Shown: positions 36,685 through 45,623 of the stretch, piece by piece | How the letters are laid out: the number at the start of each line of letters is the position of its first letter | How positions within the stretch are numbered: position 1 is the stretch's first letter | Assembly (NCBI GenBank): GCA_001766655.1 | Contig: MJCC01000001.1 | Coordinates: forward strand, 1,582,823-1,646,822 | Reading direction: 5' to 3' | Length of the DNA stretch: 64,000 nucleotides | Origin: Phytomonas francai | Lineage: Eukaryota; Euglenozoa; Kinetoplastea; Trypanosomatida; Trypanosomatidae | Notes under the pieces: generated by a model | What the model was told of the DNA's origin: nothing | Seen by the model: the letters and a program-made list of their open reading frames with translations, nothing else | Database searches by the model: none | Position numbers and translations under genes: made by a program

Positions 36685-37626
36685 ATGATGGAAGAGCAGG
36701 ATTCGCAGGAGTCGAAGGACCTCAACCCCCCGCGGGAGCTGGATGAGGGGCGGATGCAGCGCAACCAGGGCACGGTCCTCTTCGTCGGCAACCTGCCCTT
36801 CCAGACACCCTGGCAGAACGTCAAGGACCACTTCAAGACCGCCGGAAAGGTGCGCTACACGGACCTCATTGCGGACCGCACGGGCCGGCCGAAGGGCTCC
36901 GCGCTGGTCACGATGATGACGCTCGAGGGCGCGCAGGAGGCGATTCGGCTCTTCAACGAGACGGACTTCGAGGGGCGGCGGCTGATCGTGCGCAAGTTCG
37001 ACGAGGGCCCGCGGCCGCCCCTCGTCCAGCGGGACATGATGCCGCAGTACCAGCTGAGCAACGGCCGGCGGAGGCCGTTCCCGGGGGCGATGGGCGGCGC
37101 CGCCGGCCCGGGGCCCGCGGCGGGGGCGGTGCGGGGCTTCTTCCCGAACGTGGGGCCGGTCGCGGCGGGGGTCGGCGTGGGCGTGGGGGCGCCGGCCGCG
37201 GGCCCGATGGGCTCGAACCCCGGCGCGGCGTACAACCGCCTCTACGGCGCCCGCCCCGCCGCCGGGCCGTACCAAATCGGCGAGGTCGAGAACGGCCTGG
37301 GCGGGGTCCCGATGGTCGACATCGCCGGCGAGCAGGTGCCGAAGCCGCGCAGCAAGCAGATCATGGAGGTTTGGCGGAAGCTGTTCGTGTCGAACCTGCC
37401 CTTTGACTGCACGAGCTACGCCCTACGTGAGACGTTTCAGCAGGTGGGGAATGTGGAGCGGGCGGAGATTATTCTGGGACGCAACGGTAAGAGCCGCGGG
37501 ATGGGCATTGTCGTCATGAAGACAGAGGAGGAGGCTCGTGTGGCGATTGCTGAGTTTGATGGAATTGAGATGGCGAACCGTGCGATGAATGTGCGTCTCG
37601 ACAAAAATCCGGGAGGAGTGCAGTGA
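36685..37626 (+). CDS. RNA-binding protein with two RRMs
   Basis: 313 residues. RRM1 spans about 30-105, with RNP2-like LFVGNL and RNP1-like KGSALVTM (weak: no aromatic residues). RRM2 spans about 231-308, with LFVSNL and RGMGIVVM, also lacking the usual aromatics. Between them is a Gly/Ala/Pro/Val-rich hinge of roughly 120 residues (AVRGFFPNVGPVAAGVGVGV). Two adjacent ATGs (36685, 36688) are possible starts. Loss of RNP1 aromatics suggests altered RNA recognition or protein-binding RRMs. Family members of this layout act in mRNA stability or processing, which is where kinetoplastids control gene expression. The exact orthologue is not recognised. Confidence 0.9.
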   Translation: MMEEQDSQESKDLNPPRELDEGRMQRNQGTVLFVGNLPFQTPWQNVKDHFKTAGKVRYTDLIADRTGRPKGSALVTMMTLEGAQEAIRLFNETDFEGRRLIVRKFDEGPRPPLVQRDMMPQYQLSNGRRRPFPGAMGGAAGPGPAAGAVRGFFPNVGPVAAGVGVGVGAPAAGPMGSNPGAAYNRLYGARPAAGPYQIGEVENGLGGVPMVDIAGEQVPKPRSKQIMEVWRKLFVSNLPFDCTSYALRETFQQVGNVERAEIILGRNGKSRGMGIVVMKTEEEARVAIAEFDGIEMANRAMNVRLDKNPGGVQ

Positions 37627-39457
37627 GGGGGTCTACTTTGTGAGGGAGCGTTCTACTACCCCCCCCCCCACCCCCTCTTCTTCATCTTCCACACAACAGG
37701 AAAAAAAAGAAACAGTGGACGACACACATTTGCAAAGAAATGCTTGCTGAGGAGGATAGGTTTTGCTACAATAAGGTTCTATTGAAAGGTGGAGTGTTTT
37801 TCTTTTCTATTGGCTTTAAATACGAAAGACTTCGGAGGAACCGATGATTTTAATGTGCCTTGAGCCTGTGAGGGAATTATATAAAATAAATCATGTACTG
37901 CCTCGATTTTGGCTAAATTTATCCTTGATATAAAATTTTCTTATTTTATGAAGGAATAAAAAAATGGATTGTTTTCGTCTTCTTCGCGCTAAGTATCACA
38001 GACTGACATTCTGGTTAGAATTTCCCCTTTTCGTATACTGTTTTCCCTGTGCGAAAGGATCTAAGAACCTTGAATTGACAATCCGAACTGATCTCTTTTT
38101 CTTTTTTCAGAATCTATTAATACGTGAATTCAGTGTGAGAGTTGAGAAGGAATATTTTGTATCAAATCTATTTGATACGTTTACCTATTTTTGAATTTAC
38201 TCTTTCTCCCTGAGGTTAAAGAGAAACAGAGACAAATGAAGAGAAGCAGAAGAATTTATCTACTTAACGTTGCTTTTTCTTTCTTATATACAAGCATAGA
38301 TGTATATATATGTATATCTGTATTAGAGTTTGTGTTCGATTTTTTATGCTTCCCAACTTAAGTTGTGGGAAAGCCTAAGATTGTTAATTGTAATTTGTAT
38401 TTGAAAATAGTATAAAATGTTTTTTTTTCTTGTGGGGGTACCATTCTTCAAAGGCCCCTCCTGTCGAGGTAGCCAGGTTGAACTTCTGGTAAGATGTGTA
38501 TTAGGTGTCGGGAAAGGCTTAGAAAGTGAGCAATAAAAAGGGAAATCAACAGATTATTGAAATTACACTGCCACTAAAGAGTGAAAAGGGATGAAAGAGA
38601 TGCCTTTTACAAGGGATAACATTTTATTGCCTTTTTGTGTTTCTTGAAGGGTCCCTGCGACGCGTATCTGTTTTCGTGGGTGCTTTCTCGGGTCCGCTTT
38701 TTGCCGAGGTAGCTATTTGCTTATTGATGCTTGACGAATGGTACGAAATAGGATGTTTTCGCGTCTATATCCGGACATTTTTGAATTTCTTGGAGACTTT
38801 GTGATAGGTAGAGTAAAACGAAAGTGGTATCAATCACTATTTGCATGCGTGGTTCTTTTGTCCTAACAAATTGGCTGATAGAGTGCAGAAATGAGGTAAA
38901 AGCAAGGCGTTTCTGCGTATTCTACCCTTGCTTGTTTCCCTGATTTCTTTTTATAGCACTCCCCAGCGTACTATTGAGGCAAAGCAGGGGTGGTCTGAAA
39001 CGGGTAGAACCTAGAACCGGATATACATATTATTTATATACATACCTCATATATATCTGTACTCCCGAAGTTTTGGTACAAATACCGAATTATGCTGCTT
39101 TGCCTCTCCCTCCCCCTTCAAAGAAAACCGACCCATAAGATTAACTAGATAAATATACGCTTATTTCCCAAGCTGATTTCTATTGGGTTTATAGCGCTAT
39201 GGCTTCTGTTCTAGCGTTGCATTACGTTTTTATCTTACTATCTTGTGAGAGCCCGAGCAGTACGTTTGCCTATATTCCTTCCCTTTTCTTCCTTCCTTAA
39301 TCTTTTCCCTTTTCGTAGACTCCGTTCGGTTTGTTGTGGTGCCGTTGTACTCGCGGCTAGCGCACTTCGTACAGAATTGCAGCCGCCATCGGCGCCGAAG
39401 GGTGTTGACCACACTTAGAGCTGCCAGGAATCGCAGAAATCGAACGGGGGGTCGTTG
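37627..39457. other. Long intergenic, no gene seen
   Basis: About 1.8 kb, AT-rich with scattered T-rich tracts. A 76-codon frame at 37964-38194 is low complexity in codon use and not supported. I looked for tRNA-like and C/D-box signals and found none convincing. Confidence 0.55.
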
Positions 39458-40534
39458 ATGTCGGTGGCGGGGTCGTTTTCCCCCCCCCCCCCGCGCGCGG
39501 GCTGCGCGCCTCGTCCCGCGTATCGGGTGCTGCTGACGGGGGTCCCGCGGGGGGTCGGCGCGGAGGAGTTCTACGCCCACCTGCGCGCGCACCTCGCCCA
39601 TCGCGCGCTGCCCGGGCTCGTGAACGCGCTTCTTGTGCGCGTCCCCGGGGAGGGGGGGGTGGGGGCTTCCCCCTCCTCCGCGTTCGTCGACTTCGCCTCG
39701 AAGGCGGCCGCGGAGGCGGCGATGGCGGTCGATCTCGCGGGCGCGCGCCTGCGTTGGCGGCCGCTCGGCCCCGTCGTCGCCGGGGAGGGGTCGCTGGCCG
39801 CCGTGATGGGCCCTGCCGCTGTCGCCGCGGAGGAAGAGGGCCGGCGAGCCTACGCCGTTTTCGAGCGCGCGAGGGAAGCGGGCGAATCGAACGCCACCGC
39901 GCTGAGACTCCCCCGATGTGAGGGAGGCAAACGAAAGCGGGATACGTCGCCCCCGAAAGGGGATACCAGCGACGAGGTTGTTATACGTCTTGTGGCTGAT
40001 CGGCCGCTCTCGCAGTTTTGTTCCTTTAACCACGATGGGGAGGTCTGCTTGTTCAACGCGATCGAGCGCGCGCTACGGAAAGAGGGAATGGGCCTCCTCT
40101 GCTCCCTCCAACGCATTTCTGATACGGAGGTGCACATCACCGTCGATCGCGAGACGGCCGACCATTTTAAAGAGAGGGAGGGGGCCCAACGTGGAGCCGT
40201 GCAACTGTGTTCGGTGGTAGCAACTTCTACTGTGAATTCAACGTGTGACGATCTTTTTGGCGAAAATCCTCGCCCTTCTGAGAACTGTCGAGTTTCGGAG
40301 GGATTGACACAGCACGCGGGCCTTGCAAAGAGAAAAGGAGAGTTGACGAATGTGTATTGGGAAGTGCGGCGTGCTCGCCTGTCATGTGATATTGCCGTGA
40401 TGCTATCAAACAGAAACCTGAGTTTAGCCTCAAAGAGCGAGGTCCTTGCGGCGATGGCGCGTTTGATGGAGCGCAGCGCAGGTAGGTTCGGTGCTATTCG
40501 TGATGTGTATGGCAATTTATTATTCCCAAGTTAG
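39458..40534 (+). CDS. RRM-fold protein, unrecognised
   Basis: 358 residues from ATG 39458. Residues about 20-105 have the beta-alpha-beta-beta-alpha-beta order of an RRM: strand YRVLLTGVP, helix AEEFYAHLRAHL, strand VNALLVRVP, strand SSAFVDFASKAAAEAAM and LRWRPL, with FVDF at the RNP1 position. The second half (from RKRDTSPPKGD on) is of different composition and unknown fold. The first third is extremely GC-rich and includes a C13 run at 39480-39492 encoding Pro, a potential frameshift-prone site; the last third is ordinary. The reverse-strand frame in 39850-40515 is a shadow. Confidence 0.8.
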   Translation: MSVAGSFSPPPPRAGCAPRPAYRVLLTGVPRGVGAEEFYAHLRAHLAHRALPGLVNALLVRVPGEGGVGASPSSAFVDFASKAAAEAAMAVDLAGARLRWRPLGPVVAGEGSLAAVMGPAAVAAEEEGRRAYAVFERAREAGESNATALRLPRCEGGKRKRDTSPPKGDTSDEVVIRLVADRPLSQFCSFNHDGEVCLFNAIERALRKEGMGLLCSLQRISDTEVHITVDRETADHFKEREGAQRGAVQLCSVVATSTVNSTCDDLFGENPRPSENCRVSEGLTQHAGLAKRKGELTNVYWEVRRARLSCDIAVMLSNRNLSLASKSEVLAAMARLMERSAGRFGAIRDVYGNLLFPS

Positions 40535-40773
40535 CTGAAGGAGGCGAAAGAAATAGAGTAGAATGGAATTCCGTTGTTCACATCCTGTTTTGTTTATTTC
40601 CACCCCATATTTTAATTTCTCCTTCAAATATATTTTCGTACAACGTTTTTCTTTTCGTTATTGCTGTTGAGATGCTCATGTTTGACAAGGAATTCCCCTT
40701 TTTCCCTTCTCCTTTACAGAATCAAAGCTGTCCTTTACCCTACAACCGCAATCACTAACCTCTACTACCAAAA
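40535..40773. other. Spacer with KMP-11 splice site
   Basis: AT/T-rich; the pyrimidine tract 40694-40716 with AG at 40718-40719 is the probable KMP-11 acceptor. Confidence 0.6.
40694..40719 (+). promoter_or_regulatory. Trans-splice acceptor for KMP-11
   Basis: CCCCTTTTTCCCTTCTCCTT followed by TACAG, AG at 40718-40719, 54 bases upstream of the start codon. Textbook form. Confidence 0.65.
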
Positions 40774-41052
40774 ATGAATTTAACCTATGAAGATTTTGCG
40801 AACAAGCTTGATCGCCTGGATAAAGAGTTCGTGAATAAAATGGAGGAGCAGAACAAGAGGTTCTTTGCCGATAAACCAGACGAGTCGACGCTTTCGCCCG
40901 AGTATAAGGAGCACTACGAAAAGTTCGAGAAGCTGATTCAGGAGCATACCGAGAAGTTCACTAAGAAGATGCACGATCATAGTTCGCATTTTAAGCAGAA
41001 GTTCCAAGAACTTCTTGAACAACAGAAGAATGCACAGTACCCCCCCAAATAA
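40774..41052 (+). CDS. KMP-11: Kinetoplastid membrane protein 11 (KMP-11)
   Basis: 92 residues, exactly the family length. The conserved core is present (FADKPDESTLSPEYKEHYEK, then KFQELLEQQKNAQYP). The protein is almost entirely amphipathic helix and rich in Glu, Lys and Phe. KMP-11 is found only in kinetoplastids; it is abundant, associates with the membrane and the flagellar base or cytoskeleton, and is a known immunodominant antigen in the parasitic species. Compared with the form I know from Leishmania and Trypanosoma, the N-terminus (MNLTYEDFANKLDRLDKEF) is noticeably diverged, suggesting a lineage distant from those genera. KMP-11 is usually a tandem array; here a decayed copy follows at 41517. 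Confidence 0.97.
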   Translation: MNLTYEDFANKLDRLDKEFVNKMEEQNKRFFADKPDESTLSPEYKEHYEKFEKLIQEHTEKFTKKMHDHSSHFKQKFQELLEQQKNAQYPPK

Positions 41053-41516
41053 GCAAGTTTCAGCAGAAAATCATTTGGATCCTCTTTTGATGTTTTTTCT
41101 TTCTAGTCATTAGACACCAATCGTTCATTTTGGGTTTTGGGAAATCAGAATTATAGTGTTAATAATGTATTTAGGTTTATACGGCCTACTCGAGGCGAAG
41201 GAAAAAGGTGAATACCAAGTCACCATTATAGAGTAATGTGGTAGCAAAAAAAATGGTCAATAAATTTCTATTTCCCTTTTTTTTCTATATTTTATATAAT
41301 TTTAATTTTTTCTAAATGTTATTGGAAAAATGCTTATTACCTTAATATTTTCGAAGGATCCGTGGATCTTTAATTGATTGTCACAAATATGATTAATCCA
41401 TGCAAATTTATTGTTTGGCTTACGCTATTGTTCTGAAATTTCTTCTTTACATCTATTTAGTTTTAGCATAGCTTACTACTTAATCACACTCTATCACTTA
41501 AAAATTTACTCTCCAA
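41053..41516. other. Spacer between KMP-11 and its decayed copy
   Basis: AT-rich, no gene. The first bases after the stop resemble those after the pseudogene stop, showing that the duplication included the 3' UTR start. Confidence 0.6.
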
Positions 41517-41796
41517 ATGTTTGGGCCTCTGAAGAGTATGCAAAAAAAACTTGGTCTTGAAGATACCGATTTCGTGAAGGGTATGAACTAGAAGGCTCAG
41601 GATTACCTCAGCAGAAAGACAGAGGGCTCGTCACCTTTGCCCCGCGCTGAAGGAGCACAACGAAAAGTGCGCCAAATTGCTTAACGAGCATATAGAGTTC
41701 TTCTCCAATGAGATATACAACCATTCCGAGCGCTATGCGCGGAAGTACCAAGAGCTTCTTGAACAACAGAGAATGCATAGTGCTCTCCCCAAATAA
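41517..41796 (+). pseudogene. KMP-11 pseudogene (tandem copy)
   Basis: 280 bases against 279 in the intact gene. It aligns codon by codon from ATG 41517 (shared CTT at codon 12, GAT at 16, TTCGTG at 19-20, ATG at 23) but has TAG at codon 25 (41589-41591) and a net +1 base. The 3' half is clear in the other frame: LKEHNEKCAKLLNEH, then KYQELLEQQRMHSALPK before TAA 41794. The bases after the stop (GTAAGGTTCAGAAGAAAAG) match those after KMP-11. Divergence is strong, so this is an old duplicate under no protein-level constraint. Confidence 0.9.
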
Positions 41797-42427
41797 GTAA
41801 GGTTCAGAAGAAAAGCAGTCGAGCACCTATTTTACAGCCTTGCTGATATTTTCGAGATCACTATAACGAAAAATGTAAATCTTTGCTTCACAATTGAAAC
41901 GAACTTTTCATGTTTAAAGTATACCACTTTGGTGGCAAATGAAAGATTGGTAGAAGTTAAACCTGCTAGTCTTTTTTTTTTCATTTTTAAGGTTTGCGTG
42001 CACATTAAATATAATTGTAGGATGTGGAGTTTGCTTTTGCCACCTCGATGTATAATCCAAACTATAAAAGCAATATCAGTGTGTTTAATACAGCACATTA
42101 TGTTATTAAGTTTATTGTCGTTATTTGGGGAATTGATGTATTTTTATTTTTAGAGTTAAAGTAGGTTAACACTCGTATTTTTTCGATGCGTTGAGTATTT
42201 CTCGTATGCATTCCTTCTCTTACGTACAGACAGCTTTAAAAGCTTATGTATGAACACCTTCCCCTTACTTTTTCCTTATTCACCATCTTTGGAAGGGATT
42301 ACCCTCTTGTAACAAGAAACGCTAAGACGTAAAAAAGCCAAGATCTAGAGTCCTAGACTATTGATTTTCGTTTATTATCGTAATTTAGCGGGGTCTTTGC
42401 ACAGATTCCAAACACAGCGCGAGTGCT
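41797..42427. other. Intergenic, no gene seen
   Basis: AT-rich with T-rich tracts at 41970-41981 and about 42264-42276; no frame is supported. Confidence 0.6.
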
Positions 42428-43177
42428 ATGCTGCGTCGTTCGAGTTTTTCCCTCTTCCGGATGAAGCTGGGGGCGATGTACGTTGACTACAAGCTCCTCT
42501 CGCGCGATCACCGCAAAAGCATCCGGGTGGCGGATGCCCTCGTCGACCCCCTGCTCCCCACGACCGTTCTCCCGCTTCGGTGGCTGGAGGTGCTGCGGAG
42601 CCCCTCCCGTCGCCTCCCCAGCGGCTACTACGCCGAGGAGCCGGTCGATCGCGGGGTCCGCGCGGGGCCTGTCGTGATGTACGTCACCGGGCAGACCGTC
42701 CCCGTCGTCCTGAACCCCCTTTTTGTCGAGGACGCGAAGGCGGAGGCCGACCCGCGCGTCGGCCTCGACGCGATCGCGCAGTGCGGGCTCTTCGCGGAGC
42801 TCCGGCCGGGGGGGCTCCTCCACGCGGGGCTGCCCCTCGCCGACGCGGGGGCGCGGCCGCGGGCGGCGCTCGGGCGGCTCGGGCTGCGCTGCGGCCTCGC
42901 GGCCTCGCCGGCGGCCGGGCGGCCGTGGACGCGGGTGCGGCACCTCGCCCTCGAGGAGCTCCAGCGCGGCCCGGGGCTCACCGAGTTCGTCGGCCACAAC
43001 CCGCGCAGCGGCGTGCCCTGGCGCTTCTCCCAGCACGCAAAGCACTTCCGCCAGGGCATCTGGCGCGAGATCGTCCGGCGGCACCAGATGAACGACGGGC
43101 TCCACCTCCACAGCAGCTGGCAGAAGTCGCCCCAGCAGTCCGTCCCGGAGGTTCGCTTCCTCGCGCCCTTCCCGTAG
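42428..43177 (+). CDS. Unrecognised protein, probable mitochondrial presequence
   Basis: 249 residues. The N-terminus MLRRSSFSLFRMKLGAMYVDY is Arg/Ser-rich with no acidic residue in the first 19, a typical mitochondrial presequence. The remainder is basic and GC-rich, with a varied core (GPVVMYVTGQTVPVVLNPLF, then GVPWRFSQHAKHFRQGIWRE). Size, charge and presequence would suit a mitochondrial ribosomal or complex-subunit protein specific to kinetoplastids, but this is inference only. The long frames on other strands over this GC-rich block are shadows. Confidence 0.8.
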   Translation: MLRRSSFSLFRMKLGAMYVDYKLLSRDHRKSIRVADALVDPLLPTTVLPLRWLEVLRSPSRRLPSGYYAEEPVDRGVRAGPVVMYVTGQTVPVVLNPLFVEDAKAEADPRVGLDAIAQCGLFAELRPGGLLHAGLPLADAGARPRAALGRLGLRCGLAASPAAGRPWTRVRHLALEELQRGPGLTEFVGHNPRSGVPWRFSQHAKHFRQGIWREIVRRHQMNDGLHLHSSWQKSPQQSVPEVRFLAPFP

Positions 43178-43524
43178 CGGCGTATTTCGCCCCCCCCCTT
43201 TATATATATATATATATATATTAGTGCGCGTAGGGTAGACGCCCTTCGTATAGTGGTGAATGGCGTTTGCCTTTTCTCTTTCTGGGGAATTCGGGTAAAA
43301 CAAAATAGAAAGCACGGTTTGCTTTTAATCCTGGGAAAGCCAAGGACTCGGCAGTATATACGGATGGAATAGGGCGCATTTGCTGGGTTGAATATGAGGT
43401 TAAAACATTGTGAGAGTTATGTCCTCGCACCTTTCCCACCTTTTCCCTCATTTTTTTTTTTTTACATATGCTTTTGAGTAAACCACACTCGATTTTATCT
43501 CGTTTTATTTAGAAACTCACCTCG
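43178..43524. other. Intergenic with TA tract
   Basis: A C-run at 43190-43198 leads directly into a (TA)n tract at 43200-43221. No gene seen. Confidence 0.6.
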
Positions 43525-45036
43525 ATGAAATGTGGGCAAGGATTCTTAGGCTTCAACAACGTTCTTCGCCGCCCACCGTCGTCTGCATTTCATAAGTCGT
43601 TAAAAGGAGGGAGAGAGAGTAAATTTAGCGGTGGATTCCCCCCCCTTCCAGCTGAGAGGAGGAATAGTGGTGGTGGCCCTGCGTTCATCTCACCCTACAG
43701 CCCCCTCCTGCATGGGTCTCATCGTGCTGGAAAAGGTTTTTTTGCGGAACCTTTAGAGGCATGGCTGGCGATATTAGCCTCTGCGGTTCCTTTCTACCAG
43801 GATAGCCTTGTGGTTTGTCCGTCAGGGATGGCGGAGGAGCGCGCGAGGGGGCTGTGGGCGCGCGCGAAAGAGCATCTCCCTCAGGCTCACTTCACGCAGC
43901 TCCGACCGCGGGAAATATGCAAAGCGCCGGCGACGAATCCTATTATTCATACCTCTTCCGCGCAACTATCCTTGTCGGCAGAGTGTGGTAAGCCATCTCA
44001 GGAGGGGAACTCTGCCTTGGTATCGGCGCCGAGCGAGGCTTCTTCCTCTTCCCTTTCAACCTTATCATCGCCACCACCACCCTCGGTTTACGTTTCTGCA
44101 GAGATTGAGCAGATGCCTGCGCATTCGCTGGATTTAATTGTTCTGGCAGGGAATGTTTTCGCCGAGGAGATGTTATTTGACGCGCCTTGGCATTTGTCAA
44201 ATGCGTATCGGCTTCTACGTCCGCACGGTGTGCTTGCCATAGTGGGGTATTCACCCTATCTTCAAGTAGTGGCCCCCTCCTGGGCTGCGGAAGATGCGGG
44301 AGATTATCTGAAAGAACTTTTCCATGCCTGTGGGGAAGACTGCCGTCAGGAATATTCAAAATTGAACTCTAGAAAGGCACCTTCATCTTCTAAGGTTAGT
44401 TCGCGGCGTCTGAAGGAATTGCAACGGGCGCTTGATATTCTGGAGAGTGAGATGGTAGGCCATGAGGATGTTTTTTTCCCTTTTAAGGCCGTCCAACGTC
44501 GTTGGCTGGACTCGGAATATGCTATGAGTCCAGCCGAGGTAGTGGCTTCGTTTCGCGCGATGCATATTTACAAGTTACTGTACGCCGATGAAGTAGCTGT
44601 GGAGTCAATGGATGTGGTGAAAGCTCACCCCCACAGCGTCGATACCTCATCCTCTTTGTTAGAATTACGTTCAGGTGAATATGCGAATAGCAATTCTGTG
44701 GATTCAGATTTTATAGAGCTAGTTTTAAACGACCCTGAAGATTCATTATCGGATCTCGATAATGCAGAGGATAAGCCCATTTTAAATGCTCGTCGTCGAC
44801 GCTGCCTTGTGGATCCTCTAGATGCATTGGAGGATTGTTGGAAGGCACGGCTGGCGATCAGTGAAGGTGTTATTTCATGTCCTCAAAAGAGAAAGTCTCG
44901 ATTTGAAATGCCACCGTTGCGTGTTCAGGTAAAGCACTTTGCCGTAACGCTCTCAAATCGTAGCATGAACGCGACGCCACACTGGAGGGACCCAGCTGCT
45001 TCATTATCGAACGAATCCCTAAAACAATTGCGATAA
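43525..45036 (+). CDS. Methyltransferase-like protein lacking the SAM motif I
   Basis: 503 residues. The segment from about residue 190 to 350 follows the plan of class I SAM methyltransferases of the Tmt1/CRG1 type: SAEIEQMPAHSLDLIVLAG (motif II region), HLSNAYRLLRPHGVLAIVGYSP (helix plus strand with the LRPHGxL motif), then PFKAVQRRWLDSEYAMSPAEVV. The glycine-rich motif I, expected before it, is not visible: the corresponding strand reads DSLVVCPSGMAEERARG, without the D-x-G-x-G-x-G pattern. The N-terminal 60 residues are basic and the C-terminal 150 acidic and poorly conserved. It may be an inactive paralogue or one with unusual cofactor binding. Confidence 0.65.
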   Translation: MKCGQGFLGFNNVLRRPPSSAFHKSLKGGRESKFSGGFPPLPAERRNSGGGPAFISPYSPLLHGSHRAGKGFFAEPLEAWLAILASAVPFYQDSLVVCPSGMAEERARGLWARAKEHLPQAHFTQLRPREICKAPATNPIIHTSSAQLSLSAECGKPSQEGNSALVSAPSEASSSSLSTLSSPPPPSVYVSAEIEQMPAHSLDLIVLAGNVFAEEMLFDAPWHLSNAYRLLRPHGVLAIVGYSPYLQVVAPSWAAEDAGDYLKELFHACGEDCRQEYSKLNSRKAPSSSKVSSRRLKELQRALDILESEMVGHEDVFFPFKAVQRRWLDSEYAMSPAEVVASFRAMHIYKLLYADEVAVESMDVVKAHPHSVDTSSSLLELRSGEYANSNSVDSDFIELVLNDPEDSLSDLDNAEDKPILNARRRRCLVDPLDALEDCWKARLAISEGVISCPQKRKSRFEMPPLRVQVKHFAVTLSNRSMNATPHWRDPAASLSNESLKQLR

Positions 45037-45623
45037 ATACTAAGTCATTCCAATTTAAACGGCGTACGGGGGAAAAAATTTACTCTAAAAATGTCTGCGT
45101 GCCATAACACGCTGGAGTATCCTTTTTTTTTGCAGTGTACATTTTGAACCATGTCAAACAATACATGCATTTCTATCAATATCTCAATGTTTTTCCTCTA
45201 ATTTGATATGGTTTAACGTTTTTTTTTTTTGGGGGGAAAATCCACGGGTATGTTTTAGGGGAAAGGTAAATATCGAATGAAAATAACAATACTAAGAAAG
45301 AACTTTGCTTTTAGACACACATACCCATATATAAATTAGCAGACTCATCTACATCGTTTATCTGAATCACCAATAGTGTAAAGCAGAACTTCCTCCCTCC
45401 CCCCAATAAACAAATAAGAAATAAACCTTTCTGATTTAAATATCAGTATCCGATCTGCTAATACAAAACAAATTGCTTTAGTTTACATCAGTTTCATTGC
45501 TTCGTTCGAATTATATACTTTTACTGTTTACAGTGTTGTTAATCACGAAGAGGGCAAACGGTAAACAGCTGCGTATTGGAAAGTCTTGCGCACACGACGC
45601 AAACGTACGCACACGTCCCACGG
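45037..45623. other. Intergenic, AT-rich
   Basis: No gene seen. T and G runs at 45222-45236. The reading frame continues upstream of the ATG at 45624 to a TTG only. Confidence 0.6.

Noticed and set aside
37964..38194. 76-codon frame in spacer
   Set aside because: AT-rich codon use identical to surrounding spacer; no recognisable features.
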